Part shown: positions 1 through 8,872 of the stretch, piece by piece | Layout of the letters: each line of letters begins with the position of its first letter | Numbering within the stretch: position 1 is the stretch's first letter | Source: Collinsella sp. | Lineage (GTDB): Bacteria; Actinomycetota; Coriobacteriia; Coriobacteriales; Coriobacteriaceae | Length of the DNA: 58,570 nt | Assembly: GCA_018381235.1 (NCBI GenBank) | Contig: JAGZSF010000016.1 | Span: 1-58,570 of the forward strand | Direction of reading: 5' to 3' | Program-made: the position numbers and the translations under genes | Notes under the pieces: generated by a model | What the model saw: only the letters and a program-made list of their open reading frames with translations | Database searches by the model: none | Told to the model about the DNA's origin: nothing

Positions 1-116
1 AGCGTAGTGGCGGCGGGGAGGCACGGTGGCCATTATTCGGTGACCGGGATTGGTCAAAATAGTTTGACTATTAGCGGCTAAAATCGCCCGGCGCTAACAA
101 AACGGCAACTGCCCTG

Positions 117-273
117 CAAGACGAAAACCGTTTTCGTACGGATTTAAAGCAGACGTAAACGGTTTTCGTCTTGATTTGCATCCGGAATTAAGACGAAAAT
201 TGCGCTTTCGTGCGCTTATTACCAGACGCAAATTGTTTTCGTCCGGCTATGCGTCCCCAATCTAGACGAAAAA
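117..273. repeat. AGACGAAAA motif cluster with a 17-bp inverted repeat
   Basis: A perfect 17-bp inverted repeat lies at 117-133 and 157-173. Its core AGACGAAAA recurs directly or inverted at 191, 224 (variant AGACGCAAA), 236 (TTTTCGTC) and 264. The cluster sits beyond the broken 3' end of the recombinase remnant. It could be recombinase arm sites, protein-binding iterons or part of the decayed element; the sequence does not decide which. Confidence 0.6.
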
Positions 274-652
274 GGCCCCGAGCTCGTATTGAACTGCATC
301 CCAATTCTTGGACGGGCGCCGATGCCCTGATCTCTGCCATGTCGAGGTGCGAGATCAAATCCTTGGCGCGCTCGCCGGAGTGGTATGCCTTGTTCGGCGC
401 CACCTTCCTGTAGAGCTTCTTGAGCTTCGTCTTCCCCTTGTTGCCCGGCGGCATCTCCGTCTCAGGTGGCAGCCCTAGGAAGGACAGGACGCCGGGCAGG
501 TCGCACAGCATCACGTCCTCGATGTCGGCCTTGGCCGCCAGGTCGACGACTCTCTGCGCTGTCGGCGAGATGTTCGGGGTGCTGCTACCGCCCGCTGGTT
601 CGGAAGCTGGCGGGCAGTAGCGGGCAGTAGCGGCAGTAGCGGTGTGGCTCGA
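188..652 (-). pseudogene. Unrecognised reading-frame remnant fused behind the recombinase fragment
   Basis: This stretch is open in the same frame as the recombinase fragment upstream, but the residues do not look like the recombinase C-terminus: the expected HxxR and Tyr region is absent. From about 615 down to 305 the frame reads like normal protein (around PTAQRVVDLAAKADIEDV and KLKKLYRKV), so it may be the 3' part of another gene joined by a deletion. The last ~35 codons run into the AGACGAAAA repeats. I do not recognise a family. Confidence 0.4.
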
Positions 653-1542
653 TAGGCCCGAATATCCGTAAGGAAGGTGCTCGCTCTCATATGTGCTGAT
701 ATGCCTCGCCTCGCGAACCTTGGGATGCTTCCTGAGGTAATCCCTCAATTCGAGCCACTCTTTATGCTCATAACGCTTCGAAATCGTTTCCCCGTCGACA
801 GTTTCCTTCACATAATGGTATGTTCGAACGCCTTCGAACTTGCCGAACCCGTTCTCGACGCTGAAGTTTCTGAACCAGCGCGAAAACCCATTCAGGTCCA
901 TGAAGTTGACTTGGGGATGCCTGTCTTTCGTTCGTTCGAATGAGTGGACGAGCGGAGTGCCTTTGACTTGTTCCAGGCCGAAGGCTTCCATTTCGCGGGC
1001 CTGCTCCTTTTTCCAGAATTCGAGATACGACGTCAGCGTCTCGCTTATCGAGATCCTCTGCACGCTTTTCTTGCTTTTGGGCGAGCGAACGCTTCGATCG
1101 GCCGCGAACTGCTGCTCAATGAGGATGCTTCTGTTCTCGACGGAGACATCGGACCACGTCATCCCGAGGGCTTCTGCCCTTCTCATGTCGGTGTCGAGCA
1201 TGAGCATCACGCATGTGATGTGCGCGTCCGGTTCTCGATTGAGTAGGATGTCGAGTAGGCGAGCGGCGTGATGGTTCCTTCGCGGTTGTCGTGGAATTTT
1301 TTTGCGTACGAGCCGACGGTGTCCCTCGATTATTGGACGTAGGTGCCGCTGTTGAGTTCTGCCTTGTAGGCTTCGAGTGCGGCGTCGACCTCTCGGCTTT
1401 TGGTGGTATGTATGGTCTGCCACGGCGAATAGCGGTATTTGCCCGTGACCGGATCCTTGCCGAGGCTGTGACGGTAGCGCCACGTGTATTTGTCGCGGCG
1501 TTGCTTCGTTCCTTTGCCTATGACGAGAGGTCGGTCGTTCAT
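653..1542 (-). pseudogene. Broken tyrosine recombinase (phage-type integrase)
   Basis: The N-terminal part (ATG at 1542) encodes an integrase-like DNA-binding segment (KYTWRYRHSLGKDPVTGKYR) that meets an in-frame TAA at 1330-1332. About 30 further codons continue in that frame, then homology shifts frame at about 1245. It resumes as the catalytic domain with the first active-site Arg in the context DMRRAEALGMTW. Homology stops near 653, before the HxxR box and the Tyr nucleophile, so the protein cannot be active. The gene points away from the tRNA-Met scar at 1824-1868, the usual position of an integrase next to its attachment site. Confidence 0.75.
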
Positions 1543-1615
1543 CGTGTTCCTTGCCTGAAGTGCCTGAGAATCGCGCTCGGTTGCGCGGAATGGCGCAAAG
1601 GGCTGGGGCGGGTGG

Positions 1616-1667
1616 GCATTACCCTTGGTGGTGGGCCCTGCGTGGGGTCACACCCCAAGGGTAATGC
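1616..1667. repeat. 13-bp inverted repeat upstream of the integrase remnant
   Basis: GCATTACCCTTGG at 1616-1628 is repeated as its exact reverse complement at 1655-1667. It lies between the integrase start and the tRNA scar. It could be an accessory recombination site or an integrase promoter operator. The rest of 1543-1823 shows no gene. Confidence 0.5.
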
Positions 1668-1823
1668 TCCGCCTGACCGCTTTCAAGCTCGTTGTGGGTC
1701 GAATTTGGGTCGAATTATTCCGCGTACTTTTCTTTCGTAAATCTATGAAAACATCAAATGACCTGGAGTTATATTGACTTCAATTTGGGTCGAAATGTCT
1801 GAATGAAACAACGTCGTAGCGAC

Positions 1824-1868
1824 CTCATAACCCGAAGGTCGGTGGTTCAAATCCGCCCCCCGCGACCA
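1824..1868 (+). other. Partial tRNA-Met 3' half: probable attachment-site scar
   Basis: The sequence from the anticodon loop CTCATAA through the T-arm (GGTTCAAATCC) to the acceptor end GCGACCA reads as the 3' half of a CAU-anticodon tRNA. The preceding bases cannot form the matching anticodon, D-arm or acceptor 5' strand, so this is not a functional tRNA. A tRNA 3' segment starting in the anticodon loop next to an integrase remnant is the classic signature of an att site left by an integrated element. The complete tRNA is expected at the other end of the element, beyond position 1. Confidence 0.8.
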
Positions 1869-1877
1869 TGAAACTTC

Positions 1878-1909
1878 AGGTCGGAAGCATAAAAGCTCCC
1901 GACCTTTTT
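1878..1909 (+). terminator. Rho-independent terminator after the tRNA scar
   Basis: The stem AGGTCGG/CCGACCT is extended by AGC/GCT around an A-rich loop and is followed by TTTTTC. It probably ended transcription of the original tRNA gene at the intact site. Confidence 0.75.
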
Positions 1910-2127
1910 CTTTGTCTAGGGGTTTCGGCATCTCTCGTTCTTTGGGTACCTCGAGGCGGGCAATCAGATAGATGCTTACGAGTATCATAGGGTCTTTTTA
2001 CGTCGCGGTCGTGTCTCGTACTGGTGCGCCGCTCTTTGTGGGACGTGTCACTTTGCCATAGGTTGTCCGGCGGCGGGGCGCAGGTCGTTCCCCGTGGCGT
2101 CGCTCCTTTCGACGCTACGCTGCCTGG

Positions 2128-2436
2128 CTACTCGTTCCACTGGTGCTTTTTCATGTCGACGCAGCCGTTGTCTCGGAAGGCGACTCCTTCCTCCGTCAGT
2201 AGTGCTCGCTGGTCGGGGAAGTTTGGCACGAGGCGTCCCGCGTGGTTGACGACGCGGTGGCAGGGATAATCGCCGTAGCGATCCGCCTCGCTCAGCACCG
2301 CTCCGACCAGGCGAGAGTTTTTCTCCCTGCCGATGAGGCGCGCTATCTGACCGTACGAGGCGACGCATCCCGCCGGAATCTCTGCCACGACGGAGAGAAT
2401 CTCATAAACCAAATCTTCGTCCAGGACTTTTCCCAT
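2128..2436 (-). CDS. MGMT/Ada-type DNA-binding-domain alkyltransferase-like protein
   Basis: This 102-residue protein matches the C-terminal domain of O6-alkylguanine-DNA alkyltransferases (COG3695 type). It contains the helix-turn-helix around IPAGCVASYGQIARLIG and the active-site box PCHRVV with Cys59. It lacks the N-terminal domain of full-length Ogt/MGMT, so it is the size of Atl proteins. Atl proteins usually have Trp in place of the Cys, however, so alkyl transfer remains possible here. Role: recognition or repair of alkylated guanine. It stands alone, about 175 bp downstream of the CBS gene on the same strand. Confidence 0.85.
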   Translation of the reverse strand: MGKVLDEDLVYEILSVVAEIPAGCVASYGQIARLIGREKNSRLVGAVLSEADRYGDYPCHRVVNHAGRLVPNFPDQRALLTEEGVAFRDNGCVDMKKHQWNE

Positions 2437-2610
2437 CGTATCGCTCCCGTGTTCGCTTTTGCCTTCGGGGGCGCGGCGCCGATCACCCGTGCTGCGATTT
2501 TCGCAGCTCCCCTTACCGAAGCATCGAGGGAAAGCGCGTGCGTGTCAAGGTTGTCTGGTCCAGTTGCTGGCTCGATGCCTCGAGATGTTCGCCTCAAGTG
2601 CGACCTGCCC

Positions 2611-3117
2611 CTATTGGAAAAGGATGCCGAAGATGTATTTGGTGATGGCGGAGCGGCGGATGACCCCCACGAGTTTGCCCTCGTCATCAACCACAGGAAG
2701 CTTCTTGAACTTCTTCTTCGCCAGCAGCGCGGCGACGCGGGCGATGCTCTGCTCGGGACGGGCACACACTACCTGGCGCGTCGCGAAATCCATGACGCAG
2801 CGATCCTTCAGGTCTTCGATGCGCTGCTCAAGGCTCTGATCGTCGAAGTACAGCATGGACGCGTCGCCGCCCGTGAAGATGGTGTGAGCGCGATGCTGCG
2901 CGATGGCTCCCATGACATCGCCGTCGGAGATGAACCCGACCACCTGGTTGCGCTCATCGATTACGGGCATGCTGCTCACCTCGTTTTCGGCGAGCATGCG
3001 CACCACGTCGGAAATCGTGCAATCCTGCGTGCAGGTGAACGGCTCTTCAATCATGATGCTCGAAACGGGCGTCCCCTCGAGCTCGAGCGGGATGCGCTCG
3101 GACAGAATCTCGGACAT
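2611..3117 (-). CDS. CBS-domain pair protein
   Basis: This 168-residue soluble protein consists almost entirely of two CBS domains (about residues 15-75 and 105-165), with the repeated pattern of a conserved Asp-Gly followed by a hydrophobic strand (VVGFISDGD, LVGVIRRSA). CBS pairs usually bind adenine nucleotides or act as regulatory modules; no enzymatic domain is attached. The start lies 3 nt after the exporter stop codon and its Shine-Dalgarno sequence (AAGGAGG) sits inside the exporter's end, so the two genes are translationally linked. Confidence 0.85.
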   Translation of the reverse strand: MSEILSERIPLELEGTPVSSIMIEEPFTCTQDCTISDVVRMLAENEVSSMPVIDERNQVVGFISDGDVMGAIAQHRAHTIFTGGDASMLYFDDQSLEQRIEDLKDRCVMDFATRQVVCARPEQSIARVAALLAKKKFKKLPVVDDEGKLVGVIRRSAITKYIFGILFQ

Positions 3118-3120
3118 CGC

Positions 3121-4560
3121 TTATGCCTCCTTCGTTTTCGGTGCGGTTTTCTTGGTGCGCACGCTGAATATGGCGCAGATGAGGGAAACGAGGCCGATTG
3201 CCGCGCACACCTTGTAAGCGACGCCCGCGCCCACGGCGGTGGCTACTTGGATGCTCGCATCGACGCCGGCCGACGCGGTGACGCTTGTCATGACCGTGAT
3301 GATGAGCGCCGTGCACAAACCGCCGGCGACCTGGCGGCCGGTGTTCGCGATGGCGTTGCCGTGGGCGATCATGTCATTTTTCAAGGCATTGACACCCCAT
3401 GTGTTCACCGGCATGTTCGCGAGCGACTGGCCGGCGGACTGCAGCATGCAGAACAGCGCAACCACCAAGATGGGCGTGTTTACCGTCGAAAGCGAGAGCA
3501 GGAACAGGGCGCCGGTCATGAGGGCCAGGCCGACGATCGAGATGGCACGCGGACCGAACTTGTCGAACACCACGCCGGAGATAGGGCTGATGATGATGCC
3601 CACCGCCGCGGCGGGAAGCATGGCCATGCCGGTTTCGAAGGCCGAAGCGCCAAGCGAGGTTTGCAGCAGCAACGGCAACAGCGTGTTGGTGACCAGGCAT
3701 GCGGCGTTGATGAGCGTGACGATGATGGCGGCCACGCGGAACTCGCGCGTCTTGAGCGTGCCCAGTTGAAGGAGCGGGTCCTCGATTTTGCCCTGGCGTA
3801 CGACGAACAGCACCAAGCACACGACACCCGCGACGATCGAGCCGAGCACCACGGGGTTGCCCCAACCCATCGACGAGGCGCTCGAGAACCCGTAGAGAAG
3901 TCCGCCGAAGGCGATGGTGGAGAGGACGACCGAGGGCAGGTCGAGCTTGGGGTTCTTCAGCTCGCCCACGTTTTTCAGCATGAACACGCCCAGCACCAGC
4001 ACGAGAATTGCGAGGGGGACGATGGCGCCGATCATGGTGCGCCAGCCGTACGTGTCGATCACCGCGCCGCCTACGACGGGGCCGACCGCGGGACCCGCCG
4101 ACATGACGATGCCCGCCATGCCCATAGCCGTTCCTCGTTTCTCGACGGGGAACACCAGCATGGGAACCACCGAGACAAGCGGCATGAGCACGCCTGAGCC
4201 CGCCGCTTGCAACACGCGACCGATGATGAGGAACAGGAAATCAGGGGCTGCGGCGCACAGCAGCGTGCCCAGCGCGAACACCAGCGTCGCCCCGAAGAAT
4301 AGCGCGCGGGTGCTGAACTTGTCGATAAGGAACGCCGAAACGGGGACCATGATGCCGCTCACCAGCGGGTATATGGACATGATCCACTGGGCAGTCGAGG
4401 CATCGATGGCGAAATCGGACATGATGACCGGCAGCGCAGGCGACATCACCGTTTGGTTCAGTAGCGCCAAGAAGGCACCCAGGACGACGACCGCGACGAT
4501 GCTGATCTGGGTACCGGTAATGCGCCCATTGGCGGGCGCGACCGTACAATTATCAGACAT
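3121..4560 (-). CDS. DHA2-family MFS exporter (EmrB/QacA type)
   Basis: A 479-residue integral membrane protein with about 14 hydrophobic segments. It carries the early motif of drug:H+ antiporters in the first half (FLIDKFSTRALFFGATLVF, GRVLQAAGSGVLMPLV) and the GPAVGPVVGG antiporter motif. Proton-driven efflux of drugs or metabolites is the expected role; the substrate cannot be read from sequence. The ATG is preceded by GAAGGAAGC. The gene forms a tight pair with the CBS gene downstream. Confidence 0.88.
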   Translation of the reverse strand: MSDNCTVAPANGRITGTQISIVAVVVLGAFLALLNQTVMSPALPVIMSDFAIDASTAQWIMSIYPLVSGIMVPVSAFLIDKFSTRALFFGATLVFALGTLLCAAAPDFLFLIIGRVLQAAGSGVLMPLVSVVPMLVFPVEKRGTAMGMAGIVMSAGPAVGPVVGGAVIDTYGWRTMIGAIVPLAILVLVLGVFMLKNVGELKNPKLDLPSVVLSTIAFGGLLYGFSSASSMGWGNPVVLGSIVAGVVCLVLFVVRQGKIEDPLLQLGTLKTREFRVAAIIVTLINAACLVTNTLLPLLLQTSLGASAFETGMAMLPAAAVGIIISPISGVVFDKFGPRAISIVGLALMTGALFLLSLSTVNTPILVVALFCMLQSAGQSLANMPVNTWGVNALKNDMIAHGNAIANTGRQVAGGLCTALIITVMTSVTASAGVDASIQVATAVGAGVAYKVCAAIGLVSLICAIFSVRTKKTAPKTKEA

Positions 4561-5080
4561 AAGCTTCCTTCGTATCTATTCGATTCTTCGCCGAAGGCGC
4601 GCCGGCCCACGGGCGAAATAACATGCACGTGCTATGCGTGCATCAGATACGACAGGAAGAAAGCGGCTGCTCAGAGCGCACTTGGGGAACAACAGGAGAG
4701 GCCCCGTATACCAGGGGCCGCCGAATTGCGATGTATGCTTTGGTCAAATCCTTCATAGCGGGGAGGCATTCTAGCAGCCGTCTTCGCCCCTTTCAAGGGA
4801 TGTAACCCAGACGTTGATTTTCTTCACCGAGGCGCCATCGTTGACGGGTGGCGTGCTTCTCTATCGCCACACCGCGGGGCGAGGGAACGCCGCGGCGAGC
4901 TTGTACATCGGCTATGTGTGCAGCTGCGAGCGTGTCGCCGGCGCGCGCTGGGCGCCAGTCCGATCCGGCCGACTCTTGCCGACGGTCGGTCGCCGTCCTC
5001 CTCCATCTCCGCCTGCTCTGTTTTTGCTCGGCTCCCTTGTCGTATCATGGACGGACGAGAATTGAGCGAAGGCGGTACGT
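4561..5080. other. Intergenic region with two hairpins, no gene seen
   Basis: About 520 bp lie between two divergent genes. A 7-bp inverted repeat (ATGCACG/CGTGCAT, 4623-4643) sits 60 bp upstream of the exporter start and could be its operator. A second perfect 6-bp hairpin (GGCCCC/GGGGCC) lies at 4700-4719 with no T-tract. The rest shows no convincing coding sequence; short frames present on both strands look random. Confidence 0.4.
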
Positions 5081-5422
5081 ATGAACATCCAGATATTCGG
5101 CACGAAGAAAAGCTTCGATACTAAGAAGGCGCAGCGCTATTTCAAGGAACGTCGTGTGAAGTTCCAGTTCATCGACTTGAAGGAAAAGGGGATGAGCAAA
5201 GGCGAGCTCGAAAGCGTGGCGCGCGCCGTCGGCGGGATCGACGCTGTGATCGATCCAAAGGCGAAAGATGCCGACACGGTTGCGCTCGTACAGTATCTTG
5301 CTGCCGACCAGAAGTTCGAAAAGGTGCTCGATAACCAGCAGATTCTTCGTGAGCCCATCGTTCGCAACGGCCGCCAGGCAACCGTTGGCTACGAGCCTGA
5401 CGTGTGGAAGGGCTGGGAATAA
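5081..5422 (+). CDS. ArsC/Spx-like thioredoxin-fold protein without cysteines
   Basis: A 113-residue protein of the ArsC family: N-terminal strand MNIQIFGTKKSFDTKKAQ and C-terminal block REPIVRNGRQATVGYEPDVW match the family end to end. True arsenate reductases and Spx need Cys in the first loop; here that position reads KSFDT and the whole protein contains no Cys. It therefore cannot be a thiol-based arsenate reductase and belongs to the poorly understood Cys-less branch. Strong terminator after it; single-gene unit. Confidence 0.8.
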   Translation: MNIQIFGTKKSFDTKKAQRYFKERRVKFQFIDLKEKGMSKGELESVARAVGGIDAVIDPKAKDADTVALVQYLAADQKFEKVLDNQQILREPIVRNGRQATVGYEPDVWKGWE

Positions 5423-5442
5423 AGCGGCTGGGAATAAAGTGA

Positions 5443-5482
5443 AGCGCCCACGCCCGTGGTTTTATCCACGGACGCGGGCGCT
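5443..5482 (+). terminator. Hairpin terminator after the ArsC-like gene
   Basis: The stem AGCGCCC...GGGCGCT, extended by CCGTGG/CCACGG with loop TTTTAT, lies 20 bp after the stop codon. No T-tract follows. It probably serves both this gene and the convergent dehydratase gene. Confidence 0.65.
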
Positions 5483-5609
5483 TGCGTAAGACGTCTCTTG
5501 TCGTTTGAGTGGAGCGCCCCGGCGGCGCTGAACAACGCGCCCCGGTGACGTGGCTCGGGGCTCTTTGTACCGCGCATCTATGAGAGGAGATATTTGATGC
5601 GCATGGGCG

Positions 5610-7388
5610 CTACTCCATGTAGCCACCCTGAATGGCGGAAACTGCATGCTCGGTAAAGAACTTGAGCGTGCCGGAGGTGTAACGATTAGCCTTGGGCTTC
5701 CAAGCGGCTCGGCGCTCGGCCAGGACGGCGTCGACCTCGGCCGGCTCCATCTCCTTGCCGGCGATGCCCACGATGGACAGCGAGCGCTCGGGGATGTTGA
5801 TTCGGATAAGGTCGCCCTCCTCAATCAGGGCAATCGGACCGCCCACAGCGGCCTCGGGCGAAACGTGACCGATAGCCGGGCCCTTGGAGGCGCCGGAGAA
5901 GCGGCCGTCAGTGATCAGGGCAATGCTCGCGCCCAGCTCGGGGTCGCTGGCGATAGCTTCGGTGGTGTAGAACATCTCGGGCATACCGGAACCCTTGGGT
6001 CCCTCATAGCGAATGATAACGGCATCGCCGGGCTTGACCTCGTGCGTCAGGACGGCGTGAATGGCGTCCTCCTCGCAGTCGAACGGACGGGCCTTGAGCG
6101 TAGCCTGGAACATCTCGCGCGGAACGACGGTGTGCTTGACGACCGCGCCCTCGGGAGCAAGATTGCCGTGGAGGATGGCGATGGAACCGTCGGTGCCGAA
6201 GGCCTGGTCAAACGGACGGATGATGTCCTCGCGCTTGAGATTCCACTTCTCAAGGTAACGACCGCACTTCTCGTAGTAACCGTTGTTCTTAAGGTCCTCG
6301 AGGTTTTCGCCGAGGGTCTTGCCGGTGACGGTCATGACATCGAGGTGGAGCATCGACTTGATCTCCTCCATGATGCGCGGCACGCCACCCGCATAGTAAA
6401 AGAACTGCGCCGGCCACTCGCCTGCGGGACGGACGTTAAGCAGGTAGTGAGCGCCACGGTGCAGACGATCGAAGTCGTCGGCGGACATCTCGATGCCAAA
6501 CTCGCGGGCAATCGCGGGGATATGCAGCAGCGAGTTGGTGGAGCCCGAAATGGCGCCGTGGACCATGATGAGGTTCTCGAAGGACTCCTTGGTCACGATG
6601 TCGCGGGGGCACAGGTTGTGCTCGGAGAGCCACACGGACTGACGGCCGGCCTCGCGGGCGAACTCGCGCAGGTCGGAGCTGGTGGCGGGCAGCAGAGCTG
6701 TGCCGGGGAGCATAAGGCCCAGGGCCTCGGCCGTGACCTGCATGGTCGAGGCGGTACCCATAAAGGAGCAGGCGCCGCAGCTGGGGCATGCGTTGTGCTT
6801 GGCAAACTCAAGCTCCTCGCGGGAGATCTCGCCGCGCTCGTAGCGGGCAGAAATCGCGCCGAGCTGCTCCAAGGTCAGCAGATCGGGACCGGCATCCATG
6901 ACGCCGCCGGTAACGACGATGGAGGGGATGTTGATGCGGCCCATGGCCATGAGGTTCGCAGGCAGGCCCTTATCGCAGCTGGCGACAAAGACGCCGGCGT
7001 CGAACGGGGTGGCCTTGGCATGGATCTCGATCATGTTGGCGATCATGTCGCGGCTGGGCAGCGAGTAGTTAATGCCGTCGTGTCCCTGGGCCTCGCCGTC
7101 GCAGATATCGGTGCAGAAGTAACGGGCACCGTGACCGCCAGCCTCGGCAACGCCGGCACGGACCTCCTCGACCAGCTCGAACAGGCCGGCAGAACCCGGG
7201 TGCGAATCGCCAAAGGTCGACTCGATAATGACCTGCGGCTTGTCCAGATCCTCGATAGACCAGCCAGAGCCCAGGCGCAGCGGGTCCATCTCGGGGCTGA
7301 TGGTGCGAAACTTGCCGGAACGCGGCTGCAGCTTGGCAACCAGGTCGGCTGCCTCCTGCTGAATCTGTGCCTTGGTCTTCTCGTCCAT
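5610..7388 (-). CDS. IlvD/Edd-family dehydratase, probably acting on a sugar acid
   Basis: A 592-residue dehydratase of the dihydroxy-acid/6-phosphogluconate dehydratase family. Iron-sulfur Cys ligands are seen in SCDKGLPANLMAMG and CPSCGACSFMGTASTM, and the C-terminal DGRFSGASKGPAIGHVSPEAA block is intact. Family members dehydrate branched-chain dihydroxyacids, 6-phosphogluconate or aldonates. The GntP permease upstream and FadR-type regulator point to an aldonate giving 2-keto-3-deoxy sugar acid rather than valine biosynthesis. The start at 7388 is preferred over upstream codons because GAGGAGA lies 5 nt before it. Confidence 0.85.
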   Translation of the reverse strand: MDEKTKAQIQQEAADLVAKLQPRSGKFRTISPEMDPLRLGSGWSIEDLDKPQVIIESTFGDSHPGSAGLFELVEEVRAGVAEAGGHGARYFCTDICDGEAQGHDGINYSLPSRDMIANMIEIHAKATPFDAGVFVASCDKGLPANLMAMGRINIPSIVVTGGVMDAGPDLLTLEQLGAISARYERGEISREELEFAKHNACPSCGACSFMGTASTMQVTAEALGLMLPGTALLPATSSDLREFAREAGRQSVWLSEHNLCPRDIVTKESFENLIMVHGAISGSTNSLLHIPAIAREFGIEMSADDFDRLHRGAHYLLNVRPAGEWPAQFFYYAGGVPRIMEEIKSMLHLDVMTVTGKTLGENLEDLKNNGYYEKCGRYLEKWNLKREDIIRPFDQAFGTDGSIAILHGNLAPEGAVVKHTVVPREMFQATLKARPFDCEEDAIHAVLTHEVKPGDAVIIRYEGPKGSGMPEMFYTTEAIASDPELGASIALITDGRFSGASKGPAIGHVSPEAAVGGPIALIEEGDLIRINIPERSLSIVGIAGKEMEPAEVDAVLAERRAAWKPKANRYTSGTLKFFTEHAVSAIQGGYME

Positions 7389-7496
7389 GGTGCTCTCCTC
7401 TTTTGGTTTGAACGGTTGTACCAATCGTTGGTTAATGAATCAGGTGTAAATGGGTACCGAGCGATGCACTCGGCAAAAGATGCTTAGCTACGCGAA

Positions 7497-8858
7497 CTAG
7501 GCGAAGAACGAAATCACCAGGGCGCAGGCAAGACCCGAAAGGCCGATGAGCGTCTCCATAACGGTCCAGGACTTGAGGGTGGTCTTCTCGTCAATCTCCA
7601 GGAACGAGGAGCACATCCAAAAACCGGCATCGTTGACGTGCGAGAGGGCCGTGGCACCGCCGCAGATAGCAAGACAGATAGCGGCACGCATGAGCACTGA
7701 GGCTCCGGAAACCGCAGGCATGGCGGCCATAATGCCCGATGCCATGGTCATAGCGACGATGGAGCTGCCGACAGAGGCACGCACCATGACGGCAATCAAA
7801 AAGGCAACGACCACCAAAGGCAGCGGTGAGGCCTCGAGCATAGGGCCGATAACCTGGCCCAAGCCGCAGTCCTGCAGCATCCAGCGAATGACGCCGCCAC
7901 AGGCGATAACCAGCAAGATCATGCCGACGGGCTTAAGAGAGCGGTCGAGCAGGGCCTTGAGCTCGGCGCCGGAGTAGCCGCGGCGCGCGCCCAGCAGATA
8001 CATCGCGACGAGCGTGGCAAGCGTCAAAGCGACGAACGGCTTGCCCAGGAAGGCGAGAATCGAGGCGAGCTCGGCGGGCATGGGGATATAAGAGGACAAC
8101 GTGCCCAGCAAAATCAGACAAAGCGGCGTGAGCACGATGGCAAGCACCATGCCAAAGGAGGGAAGCTCTTTTTCATCGCTCGCACCCTCGGCAGAGGTAA
8201 AGTGCTCCGGAACATCGGTAAAAATGCGACCGCCCACGTTGCGGCCCCACACGACGCCGGCAATCGCCATAGCGATAAAGGCGGTGGGGATACCGACGAG
8301 GATCATGGTGCCCAGGTCGACACCGAGCGTGCCGGCGACCAGAACCGACCCGGCGGATGGCGGCACAAACGCATAGCCAGCGGCAAGTCCCGCGAGCAGC
8401 GCGATGCCGTAGTAGAGCGTCGACTTTTTGGTCTGCGATGCCACGCTAAACGCAGGCGGAATCAAAACGACTACGCCCGCCTCAAAGAACACCGTGGTGC
8501 CGATGACCAAACCGGTGATGCCCAGCGCCCAGCTGGAGTGGCCCTGGCCAAAGGCGTCAATGAAGGTCTGGGCGATCTTCTTGGCGCCGCCGCTCTCCTC
8601 CAAAATCTGGCCAAACATCGATCCCAGGCCAATGAGCAAGGCGATGTTTTGCAGCGTGGTGCCCACGCCCTTGGTGACGGTGTCTGCCACCATATCGAGC
8701 GGCATGCCGGCTCCGATACCGATCACGAGCGCCGAGACCATCATCGAAAGCACAGGATGCAGCTTGAACTTAATGATGGGCGCAAGCAGCAGCGCGATGC
8801 CCACGATGGCGGCGATGACCAGCCTGGTGGGGTCGGCCATAAACGTTGGGTCTGACAT
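7497..8858 (-). CDS. GntP-family gluconate/aldonate permease
   Basis: A 453-residue membrane protein with about 12 hydrophobic segments and the GntP-family features FGQILEESGGAKKIAQTFID, FEAGVVVLIPPAFSVA and SHVNDAGFWM. Members take up gluconate, galactonate, glycerate and similar acids by H+ symport. Shine-Dalgarno GGAGGAAAG precedes the ATG. It is the first gene of a two-gene unit with the IlvD/Edd dehydratase and lies divergent from the regulator at 9092. Confidence 0.9.
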   Translation of the reverse strand: MSDPTFMADPTRLVIAAIVGIALLLAPIIKFKLHPVLSMMVSALVIGIGAGMPLDMVADTVTKGVGTTLQNIALLIGLGSMFGQILEESGGAKKIAQTFIDAFGQGHSSWALGITGLVIGTTVFFEAGVVVLIPPAFSVASQTKKSTLYYGIALLAGLAAGYAFVPPSAGSVLVAGTLGVDLGTMILVGIPTAFIAMAIAGVVWGRNVGGRIFTDVPEHFTSAEGASDEKELPSFGMVLAIVLTPLCLILLGTLSSYIPMPAELASILAFLGKPFVALTLATLVAMYLLGARRGYSGAELKALLDRSLKPVGMILLVIACGGVIRWMLQDCGLGQVIGPMLEASPLPLVVVAFLIAVMVRASVGSSIVAMTMASGIMAAMPAVSGASVLMRAAICLAICGGATALSHVNDAGFWMCSSFLEIDEKTTLKSWTVMETLIGLSGLACALVISFFA

Positions 8859-8872
8859 CTTTCCTCCAATTC

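Noticed and set aside
1790..1868. Intact tRNA-Met gene
   Set aside because: Only the 3' half fits. The bases before 1824 cannot pair as anticodon, D or acceptor stem, so it is an attachment-site remnant.
2242..4197. 651-codon plus-strand frame opposite the CBS and exporter genes
   Set aside because: Spans two real genes on the other strand and consists of Asp/Arg/His-rich nonsense typical of antisense frames.
4700..4719. Riboswitch or terminator upstream of the DHA2 exporter
   Set aside because: A lone 6-bp hairpin without T-tract or any recognised aptamer core; listed only as a hairpin in the intergenic entry.
5610..7388. Annotation of the dehydratase as IlvD of valine/isoleucine synthesis
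   Set aside because: The family includes sugar-acid dehydratases and no other branched-chain amino acid gene is present; the GntP permease and FadR-type regulator favour an aldonate substrate.
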